Below, piece by piece: positions 36,472 through 45,601 of a stretch of 64,000 nt of DNA. The DNA is from Coleofasciculus sp040219735 (GTDB lineage: Bacteria > Cyanobacteriota > Cyanobacteriia > Cyanobacteriales > Coleofasciculaceae): NCBI GenBank assembly GCA_040219735.1, contig JAVJRX010000202.1; one strand, written 5' to 3'. Position 1 is the first letter of the stretch. Each line of letters opens with the position of its first letter. A model generated the notes under the pieces. The model was not told the origin of the DNA. It made no database searches and saw only the letters and a list, made by a program, of their open reading frames with translations. Both the position numbers and the translations under genes were made by a program.

Positions 36472-36654
36472 ATGAGTACTGAAGATAAAGCTAAAGCAAC
36501 TGCCAAAAACATTGAAGGTAAGGCACAGGAAGCCATGGGTAATGTTACTGGTGATCCTGAAGATCAAGGAGAAGGTAAGGCAAAGCAAAAGGAAGCTGAA
36601 GCTCGCCACGCTGTCGAAGACGTGAAAGACAAAGCTAAAAAAGCAATTGACTAA
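36472..36654 (+). CDS. CsbD-family stress protein
   Basis: This 60-residue, highly charged helical protein has the CsbD signature: KNIEGKAQEAMGNVTGDPEDQ, then GEGKAKQKEAEARHAVEDVKDKAKK. CsbD-like proteins are small, abundant and stress-induced in many bacteria (sigma-B controlled in Bacillus); their mechanism is unknown. Its location just upstream of other small stress-type genes and near a phosphatase/anti-sigma module fits a general stress role, though that link is inferred. The ATG is preceded by GGGAGA. Confidence 0.93.
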   Translation: MSTEDKAKATAKNIEGKAQEAMGNVTGDPEDQGEGKAKQKEAEARHAVEDVKDKAKKAID

Positions 36655-36848
36655 TTGCATTGTAAATAATAGGAAGCAGGTAGATAGTTGTGCGCGATTG
36701 GGAACGCCGCCAAAGCCGTATCTGATTTTATTTTAGTCGGCTGATTCACTTCTACCTGCCTTACTAGAGTGGGAGGTCTAGGCAATCTTGCTCTAGACCT
36801 TCTGGTTATTTGTTCAAAACCCAATAGTACTTTTATCAGGAGGTTGCT

Positions 36849-37277
36849 GTGAGTTTAGGTCAAAAAACTCGCCACTTTTTCACAGCTTTGGCTTTAATTT
36901 TAGTCCTAGCTACAACATCGGCTTGCCAAGCCAACCAAACCAACGCAAAAGCGCCAACGGCACTAAATCCTAGTGTAACCTATCAACAATTAGAACAAGG
37001 TAACACGCCAGCAGGTCAAGAGTTTGGGAAGTGGGTGGTACAAACGGCAAAGGGATTAATTAGTGATGCCTACGTGCGCGATAACGATAAGTTAGGTGTT
37101 GTGATTACACCGCAAGTTCGTCCCCAAGAGGTTAAGGATTTAGCCCGATCTTTAGTTCAAGGGTTTCACCAGAATTTTCCCAATCGAGATCTGAAGGTAT
37201 TGGTATACGCCCCGGATAAAGAACTCATTGTGACAGCGAATTACAATAATCAGTCCAATCAAGTTACGTATCAATAA
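36849..37277 (+). CDS. Small lipoprotein, unknown function
   Basis: The start is a GTG with a strong CAGGAGG 5 nt upstream. The 142-residue protein has a lipoprotein signal with the lipobox LATTSAC (Cys near 26). The mature domain contains GQEFGKWVVQTAKGLISDAY, KLGVVITPQVRPQEVKDLAR and a Tyr/Asn-rich end. It should be anchored in the plasma or outer membrane facing the periplasm. No family is recognised. The next gene follows after 20 bp, so the two are probably co-transcribed. Confidence 0.75.
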   Translation: MSLGQKTRHFFTALALILVLATTSACQANQTNAKAPTALNPSVTYQQLEQGNTPAGQEFGKWVVQTAKGLISDAYVRDNDKLGVVITPQVRPQEVKDLARSLVQGFHQNFPNRDLKVLVYAPDKELIVTANYNNQSNQVTYQ

Positions 37278-37297
37278 AAAAAGGGAGATAATAAACC

Positions 37298-37819
37298 ATG
37301 GCAACTAGCGACCAGTATAAACGCCAGATCATGAATGATTTGGCGGGTGGTAATACGGAATCTCTGGAACCTGTTCCAGAAAAGCCAGAGCAAGAGTATC
37401 AAAACTTTGATGACTTTGCTCAACGTTCTTCGCGAGATGAACGACGCCAATTGTTTGGCAGATCCCTGCATCCCGATCGCATACCTCCCAGTCAGATGGA
37501 ACCTGAACTGCGACAGGCTATCGCCCAGATTAAGCCCAATGAACGGGATGATGTGGCGCGTGAGTTTTTCAAGCAACTCAAGAAACGCGGATTGAGCGAT
37601 CGCGACTTAGAAAAGCAACTGGGACTTTCAACCCATCACGCCAGTCGGATGACAGAGGATGATGTGGCTAAACTCGCCGCCTTTACCTATCACTCTCATC
37701 CAGATATCTTCCAGGAGGTTTTAGCCGATCAACCTGCCATTGTCAAATTCCTTAGCAATCCCTTAGTTGGGGCGGTTATGGGGGCAGTTGCCTCAAAATG
37801 GTTTGGACATCGTCGCTAA
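37298..37819 (+). CDS. Conserved hypothetical protein, acidic/helical with C-terminal hydrophobic segment
   Basis: A 173-residue protein with an AGGGAGA ribosome binding site. The N-terminal two-thirds is polar and helical (FDDFAQRSSRDERRQLFGRS, IKPNERDDVAREFFKQLKKR), with a short region resembling a helix-turn-helix (GLSDRDLEKQLGLSTHHASR). It ends in a glycine/alanine-rich hydrophobic stretch (NPLVGAVMGAVASKWFG) that may insert in a membrane. No known family is recognised. It is followed by an intrinsic terminator at 37855, which ends the transcript begun with the lipoprotein gene. Confidence 0.7.
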   Translation: MATSDQYKRQIMNDLAGGNTESLEPVPEKPEQEYQNFDDFAQRSSRDERRQLFGRSLHPDRIPPSQMEPELRQAIAQIKPNERDDVAREFFKQLKKRGLSDRDLEKQLGLSTHHASRMTEDDVAKLAAFTYHSHPDIFQEVLADQPAIVKFLSNPLVGAVMGAVASKWFGHRR

Positions 37820-37854
37820 TCACTCAAGGTTTAAGTTAATTGTTCATTGCCATC

Positions 37855-37877
37855 AACCTGCGTAAGCAGGTTTTTTT
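37855..37877 (+). terminator. Rho-independent terminator AACCTGC-GTAA-GCAGGTT-T5
   Basis: Perfect 7-bp stem, 4-nt loop and a run of T residues, 36 bp after the stop of the 173-residue gene. This is a textbook intrinsic terminator for the rightward transcript. Confidence 0.85.
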
Positions 37878-37983
37878 ATAGCTTTGGTTTCTAATCCCCA
37901 GGATAGGCAGGTAAGTTTTGATCCTTCACTTCGGAAAGAAAACATAGCATCTGAAGGTTCCAGACGTGCCATGACATATCTGT

Positions 37984-38044
37984 AGGGGCGGGTTTCACGA
38001 CTGTCTTTTCGGTTGCACCCAGATCTAACTAAACCCGCCCCGAC
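37984..38044. repeat. Inverted repeat of the GGGGCGGGTTT family
   Basis: Left arm GGGGCGGGTTTC and right arm TAAACCCGCCCC enclose about 37 bp that include an AGATCTAACT segment. Same family as at 13204 and 59486. Confidence 0.65.
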
Positions 38045-38171
38045 TTTCACTGACTGACTGCCAATATCGTTAAGATACGCGCTACAGTAAGCAGTATCCT
38101 GCGCCATATCTGTGTAGGTTCATCTATTCCCTTCCCGGTAGAAGATTACCTATTTTTGTCTTCCCCTGCTC

Positions 38172-38195
38172 CCAGACGTGCTATGGCACGTCTGG
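38172..38195. repeat. Hairpin CCAGACGTGC-TATG-GCACGTCTGG
   Basis: Perfect 10-bp arms with a 4-nt loop, about 35 bp before the start of the first phosphatase gene. Related copies with a CCATGG centre occur near 49285 and 49324. Confidence 0.75.
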
Positions 38196-38229
38196 AACAT
38201 TGCTCCCCCTGCTATTTAAGGAGTAAAGC

Positions 38230-39822
38230 ATGAATCGGTTATGGCGAAAAGTGTGGCATACATTTATTGTAGTCGTTGACAAGAAAATTATTACTGTTTT
38301 GACAGTTCTATTTTGTGCTGGAGTTTTGGGGACTTTATTAAGTATGTCCCATCTTTCCTTTCAACTGGTCGAATCGCAAGCACTCCAAAACGCTAAAGTT
38401 TATGCACAACTTATGAAAAAAGCCCGAACCGTTTATAGTTCAGAAATCGTCAGTCGAGCTGAAACCGTGGATGGGATTCGGGTTACTCATGACTATTTGA
38501 ATCAAGCAGGCGCGATTCCTCTACCTGCAACCTACTTACTCGAACTGAGTCGTAAAATTCAGGAAAAAAAAACAGATATGTCCGTTCGACTCTACAGCGA
38601 TTATCCTTTTCCTTGGCGACGTGACGAAGGGGGACCAAAAAATCAATTTGAATGGGACGCCCTAAACTATTTAAAAGCTAATCCAGATCAATCCTTTTTC
38701 CGAGTTGAAACCCGTAGTGGTAAGCCGACACTACTCTACGCTGAAGCTGATGTAATGACACCAAGCTGTGTAGCTTGTCACAATACATATCCGGGTACAC
38801 CTAAAACAGATTGGCAAGTGGGAGATGTACGCGGAGTATTAGAAATTACCCAATCTCTGGATCAGTTTAAAACCCAAACTCGTACCGGATTACAGGAAAC
38901 ATTTTTGATGCTGGGTGGTTTGTCAATTGTGGGAATTTCTGGATTAGCCTTATCAATCCGTCGTTTGCGTCAGCACTCCAAAAAATTACAGCAACAAGTC
39001 AGGGAACGAACAATTGATTTAGTGGAAGCGAATGAAGAGATTTCGCGGCTAAACGAGCAGCTTCAATTGGAAAATCTGCGGATGAGTGCGGAACTGGATA
39101 TTCCTCGTCAGATGCAGCAAATGATTCTGCCCAAACCGGAGGAACTAACCTCAATTGAAGGCTTAGATATTGCTGGGTTTATGAAACCGGCTGATGAAGT
39201 TGGCGGCGACTATTATGATGTCCTGAACTATGATGGAATTGTCACAATTGGCATTGGTGATGTCACCGGACACGGGTTGGAAAGTGGGATGGTGATGATC
39301 ATGGTACAAACGGCGATTAGAACATTGAAAGAAATGCAAGAAACCGATCCGATAAAATTTATTGATGTTCTCAATCGCACGATTTACCGCAATGTTGAGC
39401 GGATGAAATCGGACAAAAATTTGACCCTAGTCATTGCCAACTATGTAGGCGGACGACTGAGTGTGAGTGGACAGCATGAAGAAATGATTGTCGTCCGCTC
39501 ATCCGGTATATTGGAACGGATTGATACGATAGATTTAGGATTTCCAATTGGCTTGGACGAGGAAATTTCTCAGTTTATAAATCAAATTTCTGTTCAATTA
39601 AATCCCCACGATATCGCCGTACTTTATACGGATGGAATTACGGAGGCGGAAGATATCAACGGCAATTTTTATGGACTTGAACGGCTGTGTCAGGTGATTC
39701 AACGGAATCGACATTTAACCGCGACTGCTATTCAAGAGGAGGTGATTGCTGATGTCTTGCATTTCATTGGCAGCCAAAAAATTTATGATGATATCACGTT
39801 GCTCGTGCTGAAACAGAAATGA
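38230..39822 (+). CDS. SpoIIE/RsbU-type PP2C phosphatase with Tll0287-like heme sensor domain
   Basis: This 530-residue protein has AAGGAG 7 nt before the ATG. An N-terminal span (about 20-42) leads to a periplasmic DUF3365/Tll0287-like domain (about 50-205) with CVACH at residues 180-184, a c-type heme site. A second span (about 220-240) and a coiled coil (EANEEISRLNEQL) connect to the SpoIIE phosphatase (about 290-530), with DEVGGDYYDVL, IGDVTGHGLESGM, LYTDGITEA and DDITLLVL. The expected action is dephosphorylation of an anti-sigma antagonist in response to a redox or gas signal. Sensor function is inferred from the heme motif. Confidence 0.9.
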   Translation: MNRLWRKVWHTFIVVVDKKIITVLTVLFCAGVLGTLLSMSHLSFQLVESQALQNAKVYAQLMKKARTVYSSEIVSRAETVDGIRVTHDYLNQAGAIPLPATYLLELSRKIQEKKTDMSVRLYSDYPFPWRRDEGGPKNQFEWDALNYLKANPDQSFFRVETRSGKPTLLYAEADVMTPSCVACHNTYPGTPKTDWQVGDVRGVLEITQSLDQFKTQTRTGLQETFLMLGGLSIVGISGLALSIRRLRQHSKKLQQQVRERTIDLVEANEEISRLNEQLQLENLRMSAELDIPRQMQQMILPKPEELTSIEGLDIAGFMKPADEVGGDYYDVLNYDGIVTIGIGDVTGHGLESGMVMIMVQTAIRTLKEMQETDPIKFIDVLNRTIYRNVERMKSDKNLTLVIANYVGGRLSVSGQHEEMIVVRSSGILERIDTIDLGFPIGLDEEISQFINQISVQLNPHDIAVLYTDGITEAEDINGNFYGLERLCQVIQRNRHLTATAIQEEVIADVLHFIGSQKIYDDITLLVLKQK

Positions 39823-39888
39823 ATTTAGGGAAAAATTAATTATAATTTTAGGTATTGGGTATAAAAAAGCATAAACCCTTGAGGCACA

Positions 39889-42006
39889 ATGTTTATAATG
39901 TTTAGGAAAATAAAACATTTAGTTAGCCAAACATCAGGCAGTGTGCCACTACCCATGGTTTTGGTCGTTCCTTTTGTAGTGCAAATCTTTGCTACAGTGG
40001 GATTAATTGGATACCTGTCCTTTCGCACGGGACAAAAAGCGGTCAATGAACTCGCTATTCAGTTAAGCACTAGGGTAACAGAGCGGATTAATCAACACCT
40101 AAAAAATTATTTAGAAACGCCACACTTTATGCAGGCTATAACCGTATCATCAATCCGTAATGGAAATCTAGATATTAATAATTTTACCAGCTTGCAGCAA
40201 CAGTTTTGGTCGGATATCCAACTGTCGGATGCTGTTGATTATATTTTCTTAGGGGATCAAGACGGTAATTTCATTGGTGTGCAAGAATATAGGGATGGTG
40301 GCAAAGTGGTGAAGTTTCGCGATCGCGCCACCGCCCCTAAACGGCTGATTTATGCTCTAGACGAGGATGGAGAGCGGACTGAGTTGCTCAAATCCCAAGA
40401 CTATGACCCCCGTACTCGCCCCTGGTATCAAGCAACCCTGAAAGCGCAAACCCAAACCTGGAGTTCCATCTATATTTCTGCCGATTTAGGTATTTTGCAA
40501 ATTACGCCTGCGACGCCAATTTATGACCAACAAGGAACGCTGCAAGGAGTTTTGGGGACGAATTTAATTTTATCTCAAATTAGTGGCTTTTTACGGAACT
40601 TAGAGATTAGCAAATCTGGACAAGCCTTTATTATTGAACGTTCAGCTAACATCGTTGCTAGTTCCACCGATGAACTTCCTTATATCTCCACTAATTCAGT
40701 ACCGATTCGCCTCAATGCTCTGAATAGCCAAAAGCCCAGTATTAAATTGACGACTCAAGAACTATTCCAACAGGTTGATAATCTCAATCAAATTAATCAA
40801 CCTCTACAATTTGCCTTTGAACTCAACAATAAAACACAACTGGTACAAGTCTCACCGTTAACCGATGTACAGGGGTTAGACTGGTTGATTGTGGTTCGGG
40901 TTCCCGAAGCGGACTTCATGGCACAAATTACCGCCAATACTCGCACCACTATTTTGCTCTGTCTTGCTGCTTTAGGGGTGGCTACAATTCTGGGTATTCT
41001 CACAGCGCGATGGGTGACTCAACCCATTTTATCCCTGAATACGGCTGCCAAAGAGATTGCTAAAGGAAAATGGGAAAAAATCGTCGAGATTAATCGTTCG
41101 GATGAAGTGGGAGAGTTGGCTAAATCCTTTAACAGCATGGCGAAACAGCTTCATGAGTCCTTTGAAACTTTAGAAGAAAAAGTAGAAGAAAGAACCGCTC
41201 AACTGGCTCAAGCCAATGGCGAAATTCGCGCCCTCAACCAACGTCTTAAAGCCGAAAACCTCCGCATGAGCGCCCAACTCGATGTCGCCAAACAGTTACA
41301 ACAAATGGTTTTACCCAAGCCAGCAGAATTAGAAGCAATTGAAGGATTAGATATTGCGGGGTTTATGGAACCCGTTGACGAAGTGGGAGGAGACTATTAT
41401 GATATTCTCCATCACGATGATGTTGTGACGATTGGCATTGGTGATGTGGCTGGACATGGGTTGGAAAGTGGTGTAGTTATGCTGATGGCACAAACGGCAA
41501 TTAGAACCCTTCAGGAAATGCAGGAAACTGACTTGGTTAAATTTTTGGATGTTATCAACCGCACCATTTATCACAATGTTGAGCGAATGAACTCCGACCG
41601 GAATATGACCTTAGCAATCTTAAACTATTGCGGCGGACGAATCAGCATTAGCGGACAGCATGAAGAGATTATAGTCGTGAGAGCATCGGGTGAGATTGAG
41701 CGAGTCGATACGATAGATTTAGGCTTTCCGATTGGCTTGGATGAGGAAATCACTCAGTTTATCAGTCACGTTTCCGTGCAATTAGAGTTTGGAGATGGTA
41801 TTGTGCTATATACCGATGGCATTACCGAAGCCGAAAATATGGAGGGAAAACAGTACGGTTTAGAACAGTTATGTCAAATTGTCAGTCAAAATTGGCAAGG
41901 TGCAGCAGAAGCGATTCAACAAATCGTGATTGATGATGTGCGGCGACATATTGGTTCTCAAAAGGTTTACGACGATATCACACTATTGGTACTCAAACAA
42001 AAATAG
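39889..42006 (+). CDS. dCache-HAMP-SpoIIE phosphatase (IcfG/RsbU-like)
   Basis: A 705-residue membrane phosphatase. The first span lies near residues 18-42; a large extracytoplasmic dCache domain spans about 50-330 and includes RPWYQATLKAQTQTWSSIY and ITPATPIYDQQGTLQGVLGT, typical of small-ligand sensors. A second span near 345-368, a HAMP domain ending in DEVGELAKSFNSMAKQLHES, a coiled coil, then SpoIIE/PP2C (about 465-705) with DEVGGDYYDIL, IGDVAGHGLESG and LYTDGITEAE. Its catalytic domain is nearly a duplicate of that in the preceding gene, 66 bp upstream. The pair thus offers two sensory inputs to one switch. Confidence 0.92.
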   Translation: MFIMFRKIKHLVSQTSGSVPLPMVLVVPFVVQIFATVGLIGYLSFRTGQKAVNELAIQLSTRVTERINQHLKNYLETPHFMQAITVSSIRNGNLDINNFTSLQQQFWSDIQLSDAVDYIFLGDQDGNFIGVQEYRDGGKVVKFRDRATAPKRLIYALDEDGERTELLKSQDYDPRTRPWYQATLKAQTQTWSSIYISADLGILQITPATPIYDQQGTLQGVLGTNLILSQISGFLRNLEISKSGQAFIIERSANIVASSTDELPYISTNSVPIRLNALNSQKPSIKLTTQELFQQVDNLNQINQPLQFAFELNNKTQLVQVSPLTDVQGLDWLIVVRVPEADFMAQITANTRTTILLCLAALGVATILGILTARWVTQPILSLNTAAKEIAKGKWEKIVEINRSDEVGELAKSFNSMAKQLHESFETLEEKVEERTAQLAQANGEIRALNQRLKAENLRMSAQLDVAKQLQQMVLPKPAELEAIEGLDIAGFMEPVDEVGGDYYDILHHDDVVTIGIGDVAGHGLESGVVMLMAQTAIRTLQEMQETDLVKFLDVINRTIYHNVERMNSDRNMTLAILNYCGGRISISGQHEEIIVVRASGEIERVDTIDLGFPIGLDEEITQFISHVSVQLEFGDGIVLYTDGITEAENMEGKQYGLEQLCQIVSQNWQGAAEAIQQIVIDDVRRHIGSQKVYDDITLLVLKQK

Positions 42007-42330
42007 ATAGTTTGGGATTCCGGGTACAGTTAGACGTTGGCGATAGTATTTTTTCTATACAGATAAAATAAGAACTCTATGAAAGAGAGCAATTTTGTGA
42101 GATCATGAGAGTATATCCCTCCTGGAAGGTTGCTGCTATTCCAGGAGCGCTGATTGATCATGGATATTAACCGATTGGCAAGTTATATTAATTTCCTTTA
42201 ATCATGGAACGCCCCTATTTTCCAATTCCTCCTGTCTATCCTTTAGTCAAATCTCATGAATAATTAACCCCCAAGATTATCAGAACATTCTTGATGAAAT
42301 CATGAATAAATTAAGTCTTTTAATTAGTAA
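42007..42330. other. Intergenic region inside the phosphatase cluster
   Basis: No gene is supported in 324 AT-rich bases. A stem CTCCTGGAA...TTCCAGGAG lies near 42119-42147. The region may hold a separate promoter for the two small switch genes that follow. Confidence 0.5.
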
Positions 42331-42933
42331 TTGATGGCTATGCATAAGATATTCGGAGAATTTCATGAACGTCTTTCTAATGAACATGAGTTTTTAATTC
42401 TTGGCTTTTCACCAAGCTCCATTCCCATTCAGCAACGCTGGCGCAACAATGGTTTATCGGCTGATTTTGTCGCTGATTACTTAACTACATTTTTTCCCGC
42501 TATTGACGAAGATCCCGACCCTGAGGGAAAGCGGGTAGAAATAAAAGGAGCGGTGAGTTATATTGCTAATGAGCTACTGGAAAATGCGATGAAGTTTAAT
42601 GACGATAGTTCTTCCTATCCGATTAAGTTTGGGCTACATATACTAGAGGTGGCGGCAGAAATAACGTTGGTTATGTTGGCAACTAATAGTGTTTCTCATC
42701 AATCTGTGGATAAGTTCCAATCCTTCATTAAAGAACTACTAGAATCCGATCTGGATGAACTCTATATCCATCAGTTAGAAAAAAGTGCTGAAGATGAAAG
42801 TGGGGGGACTTCTGGGCTGGGGCTACTAACCATGAAAAATGATTATTTTGCCAAATTAGGTTGGAAATTTGAAACCGTTCAAAAAGAACCAGAAGTGATT
42901 ACGGTGACAACAATGGTGCAACTTAAGGTATAG
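42331..42933 (+). CDS. Anti-sigma/histidine-kinase-like ATP-binding protein (Slr1861-like)
   Basis: A 200-residue protein whose centre reads as a GHKL-type ATPase: AVSYIANELLENAMKFND is the N-box (E-x3-N-A), and GGTSGLGLLTMKNDY is the glycine-rich G2 lid. It lacks a histidine phosphorylation domain. Such small ATPases act as protein kinases and anti-sigma factors (RsbW/SpoIIAB) or accessory proteins in the Synechocystis icfG cluster, which this arrangement recalls. The gene is followed within about 60 bp by a STAS-like gene, its expected substrate. A start at the second Met (MHKIFGEF) is equally possible. Confidence 0.8.
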   Translation: MMAMHKIFGEFHERLSNEHEFLILGFSPSSIPIQQRWRNNGLSADFVADYLTTFFPAIDEDPDPEGKRVEIKGAVSYIANELLENAMKFNDDSSSYPIKFGLHILEVAAEITLVMLATNSVSHQSVDKFQSFIKELLESDLDELYIHQLEKSAEDESGGTSGLGLLTMKNDYFAKLGWKFETVQKEPEVITVTTMVQLKV

Positions 42934-42991
42934 AATTGAAACCTTTAATCAGTCTTACTTGAAATGTGTAGTCTTAGGAGCAGATGTATTT

Positions 42992-43345
42992 ATGGAAAAG
43001 CAAGAAATTCAGGGTGAAAACTACCAAGTAATTGGTGATCCAGAAACAGCAACCGTCTACTTTAAAGGGTCACTGCGACTGGGTGGGATGAAAGAGTACG
43101 AACCCATCGTCAAAATCCTCGATGAGATGATTCAGCAAAACCATTCCCTGATTACGTTAAACCTGCGGGAGCTAGAATTTCTCAATAGTTCGGGGATTAG
43201 CATGTTGTCAAAATTTGTCCTGAATGTACGCAAGAAGAAGACTATCCAGATTGAAATTAAAGGTTCTGACCAAATTCCTTGGCAAGGAAAATCCTTAAAG
43301 AATTTGCAGCGATTAATGCCAGGATTAAAGTTGGAGTTGGAGTAA
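42992..43345 (+). CDS. STAS-like anti-sigma factor antagonist (Slr1859-like)
   Basis: I place the start at the ATG at 42992 (117 residues), preceded by TAGGAG; the longer frame from TTG at 42959 adds 11 residues that lack conserved features. The sequence TVYFKGSLRLGGMKEYEPIV, then LITLNLRELEFLNSSGISML is the STAS core; the serine pair in FLNSSGIS is where SpoIIAA/RsbV-type proteins are phosphorylated. It would be phosphorylated by the preceding ATPase-like protein and dephosphorylated by one or both SpoIIE phosphatases upstream. The matching sigma factor or other target is not in this window. Confidence 0.85.
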   Translation: MEKQEIQGENYQVIGDPETATVYFKGSLRLGGMKEYEPIVKILDEMIQQNHSLITLNLRELEFLNSSGISMLSKFVLNVRKKKTIQIEIKGSDQIPWQGKSLKNLQRLMPGLKLELE

Positions 43346-43540
43346 TTGACAGCACGGATTTATAGCAAAAAATTGAAATAACCCCCCTTTTTTCCACGGC
43401 GATTAAAATCGCTGCTACACAAACTTTCGTCCGCTTGACAAGGACTAGGTTATACTTACATCTTGCACCATTCAAGGGTAAGCTAAATTGTAGTGCCGTG
43501 ACCCAACTAAAATAGGACTGTGTTTGTTAACCTAGCTGGA

Positions 43541-43556
43541 GAGGGCTAAAGCCCTC
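43541..43556. repeat. Hairpin GAGGGCTAAAGCCCTC
   Basis: 7-bp arms with an AA loop, between convergent genes. It is a dispersed palindrome type common in cyanobacterial intergenic DNA. Confidence 0.6.
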
Positions 43557-43605
43557 ACTACGAAGCCAATCTATTGCACCATTTTAGCTAGGTCACGCCG
43601 CCATC

Positions 43606-43629
43606 GTGCGTTAGCGAAGCGTAACGCAC
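43606..43629. repeat. Hairpin GTGCGTTA-8 nt-TAACGCAC
   Basis: Perfect 8-bp arms, 14 bp beyond the stop of the leftward Omp85 gene, so it may end that transcript. It is a second type of dispersed palindrome in the same gap as 43541. Confidence 0.65.
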
Positions 43630-43642
43630 CATTGCTTAAAGC

Positions 43643-45601
43643 TTAGAACCGTTGACCCAAACCAAACTGGAGTCGGCTATCTCCTTGATCATTAAATCCT
43701 AAATCGGCGCGAATGACACCCACGGGGGAATTAACACGCAATCCAGCACCATAACCAAACCCTATTCCCGGTTTACCCCGCACCACACCCGGTTCTCCAG
43801 GTACGGTTTCACCAGAACCCAAATCAGATGCAAAGTCGGCAAAGACAACGGCGCCAACTGGATTGAATAGGGGAATTCGATATTCCGCCGACGCTAACAC
43901 ATAACTGCGCCCTGTGCCGACATCTCCTGTATCGTAGCCTCGCACCGAATTTTGACCGCCGAGGTTAAAGGCGTTGTAGGGGGGTAAGTCACCAATCGTA
44001 GTTCCTCCCTGAACGTTAAATGCCAAGACTTCTTGAGTATTGTTATTAAATACATCAACGGGAACATACTGGGAGTAGTTCGCCTCCAGCCGATTCATCA
44101 AAATATTACCATTACCAATCGGTACAGACTGTTCTGTACTCAGACGAGCCAAAGAACCTTGAGTAGGATTGACGGGATTGTCTCGTTTGTCTCGCGTCAC
44201 TCCGGCGGAGACAGTAACTAAATCATCAATTCCGTTATCACTAAAGGAGAGACGATTGCCTAATTCATCAACCGCATTAATTTTGCCGTTACTATCGCGG
44301 ATACTGGTACGGGTATAGTTGACTCCCACCGACGCATCCCATTCCTGATTCACGGGTTTGGATAGGGTTACACCACCCCCAAACTGTCCTTCACGAGGAT
44401 CATCCCCATTGGCGAGATCAACATCATCATCGAAGGTTTGGGATACAGTACGACGTCGAAACGTATTCACCTCATATCCCGGTTGTTCCGGATTACTGGC
44501 GCGATATGGTCTACCATAGTTGCCATTAAACTGCAAGTCCCGACGGCTAAACTGCACATTCAGTCCGACTTTTTGGTTCACACCGCCGAGATTGAAGTCG
44601 TTATAGCTGAGAGTGCCAAAAACACCGCTATCATTGCTATATCCTGCCCCTGCATTTACCCCACGGGCTGGGCGTTCGATGAGATTATAAATAACATCCA
44701 CATTTGTCGCATCGCCATTGAGGGAAATGTCCACCTTCTCAAATAATCCCATTTGGTAAAGTTGTTGCAAGTCTTGGCGCACAACCTCAACATTAAAGAC
44801 TTGACCCGGTTGTAGGCTCAATTCGCGATCAATGAAATCCTGGCGAGTTCGTCCGTCTGTGGGTTCGCCCTCTTCGTCTAGGAAGCGGAAATTAATGTCA
44901 CCGACAACGCCTTCAGCCACTTCAACGGTAATCACACCATCCGGTGTCGATCGCACGTCTAAAACCTGTGCCAAGATATAGCCATTGTCTTTATACCATG
45001 CTTCTAATTTTTGTAAGCCTTGACGTAGGCTAGCGGGACTAACGGGTTGACCCAATTGAGGATTAAAAATAGAATTAGCAACGTCTGGAGTGAGAACCTG
45101 GTTACCCGAAAGTTGTAGCGATCGCGCGATAACGGGTTCAACCTGATAAACCACCTCCCAGCCAGTGGAGTTAGCGGTTGGCGTGACAGTGGCGTTGGCA
45201 AATACGCCTGTATCTAAAATTGCTTGAATATCCTGAGCCAATTGGCTTTGACTGGTTTGACCCCCCGGACGAGTTCTAATCGTTTTTAAGACAAGCTGCT
45301 GCAATTCTTCAGACACACCAACGACTTGCACGTCTGTAGCGAGGACCACTAAATCGTTAGACGGTTGTGATTGATTAAATGTGGGAACAGATTGGGCAAA
45401 TTCTGGGGTTGGCGTCGCTTCTGGAGAGGCGACGGTTCTAGGGGAAGGCGTTGCTGGGGCGGCTTCTGTCGGTACAACATAGTTTCTGGTTTCCGACGGC
45501 GGGTTAGCAGTTGTGGGATCTGGAGTAGCGTTGACTGGGTTAGTTAAGTCCCCACCGACAAGCACAGCCAAAGTGGAAAAAGCAACAGCTTTGTATAGCA
45601 T
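43643..45601 (-). CDS. Omp85/BamA-family outer-membrane protein
   Basis: A 652-residue protein with an N-terminal signal peptide (LAVLVGGDL...), a Pro/Thr-rich linker (about 25-75), and POTRA domains from about residue 80 (TRPGGQTSQSQLAQDIQAIL; TPDGVITVEVAEGVVGDINF; VRQDLQQLYQMGLFEKVDIS). From about 310 it forms a 16-stranded barrel, with the Omp85 loop-6 hallmark VRGYDTGDVG (the VRGF/Y motif) and the final strand RLQFGLGQRF ending in Phe. It inserts or transports proteins at the outer membrane; cyanobacterial members are relatives of chloroplast Toc75. The Pro-rich linker is typical of cyanobacterial copies. Which Omp85 subfamily this is remains open. Confidence 0.92.
   Translation of the reverse strand: MLYKAVAFSTLAVLVGGDLTNPVNATPDPTTANPPSETRNYVVPTEAAPATPSPRTVASPEATPTPEFAQSVPTFNQSQPSNDLVVLATDVQVVGVSEELQQLVLKTIRTRPGGQTSQSQLAQDIQAILDTGVFANATVTPTANSTGWEVVYQVEPVIARSLQLSGNQVLTPDVANSIFNPQLGQPVSPASLRQGLQKLEAWYKDNGYILAQVLDVRSTPDGVITVEVAEGVVGDINFRFLDEEGEPTDGRTRQDFIDRELSLQPGQVFNVEVVRQDLQQLYQMGLFEKVDISLNGDATNVDVIYNLIERPARGVNAGAGYSNDSGVFGTLSYNDFNLGGVNQKVGLNVQFSRRDLQFNGNYGRPYRASNPEQPGYEVNTFRRRTVSQTFDDDVDLANGDDPREGQFGGGVTLSKPVNQEWDASVGVNYTRTSIRDSNGKINAVDELGNRLSFSDNGIDDLVTVSAGVTRDKRDNPVNPTQGSLARLSTEQSVPIGNGNILMNRLEANYSQYVPVDVFNNNTQEVLAFNVQGGTTIGDLPPYNAFNLGGQNSVRGYDTGDVGTGRSYVLASAEYRIPLFNPVGAVVFADFASDLGSGETVPGEPGVVRGKPGIGFGYGAGLRVNSPVGVIRADLGFNDQGDSRLQFGLGQRF

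Larger units (their letters stand above)
37820..38229. other. Intergenic region with terminator and two dispersed repeats
   Basis: It contains an intrinsic terminator (37855-37877), a GGGGCGGGTTT inverted repeat (37984-38044) and a CCAGACGTGC hairpin (38172-38195). No gene is supported. The promoter of the phosphatase cluster should lie in the last 200 bp. Confidence 0.6.

Noticed and set aside
37853..38107. 84-codon minus-strand frame in the gap before the phosphatase cluster
   Set aside because: It covers a terminator and a GGGGCGGGTTT inverted repeat, so it is repeat translation rather than a gene.
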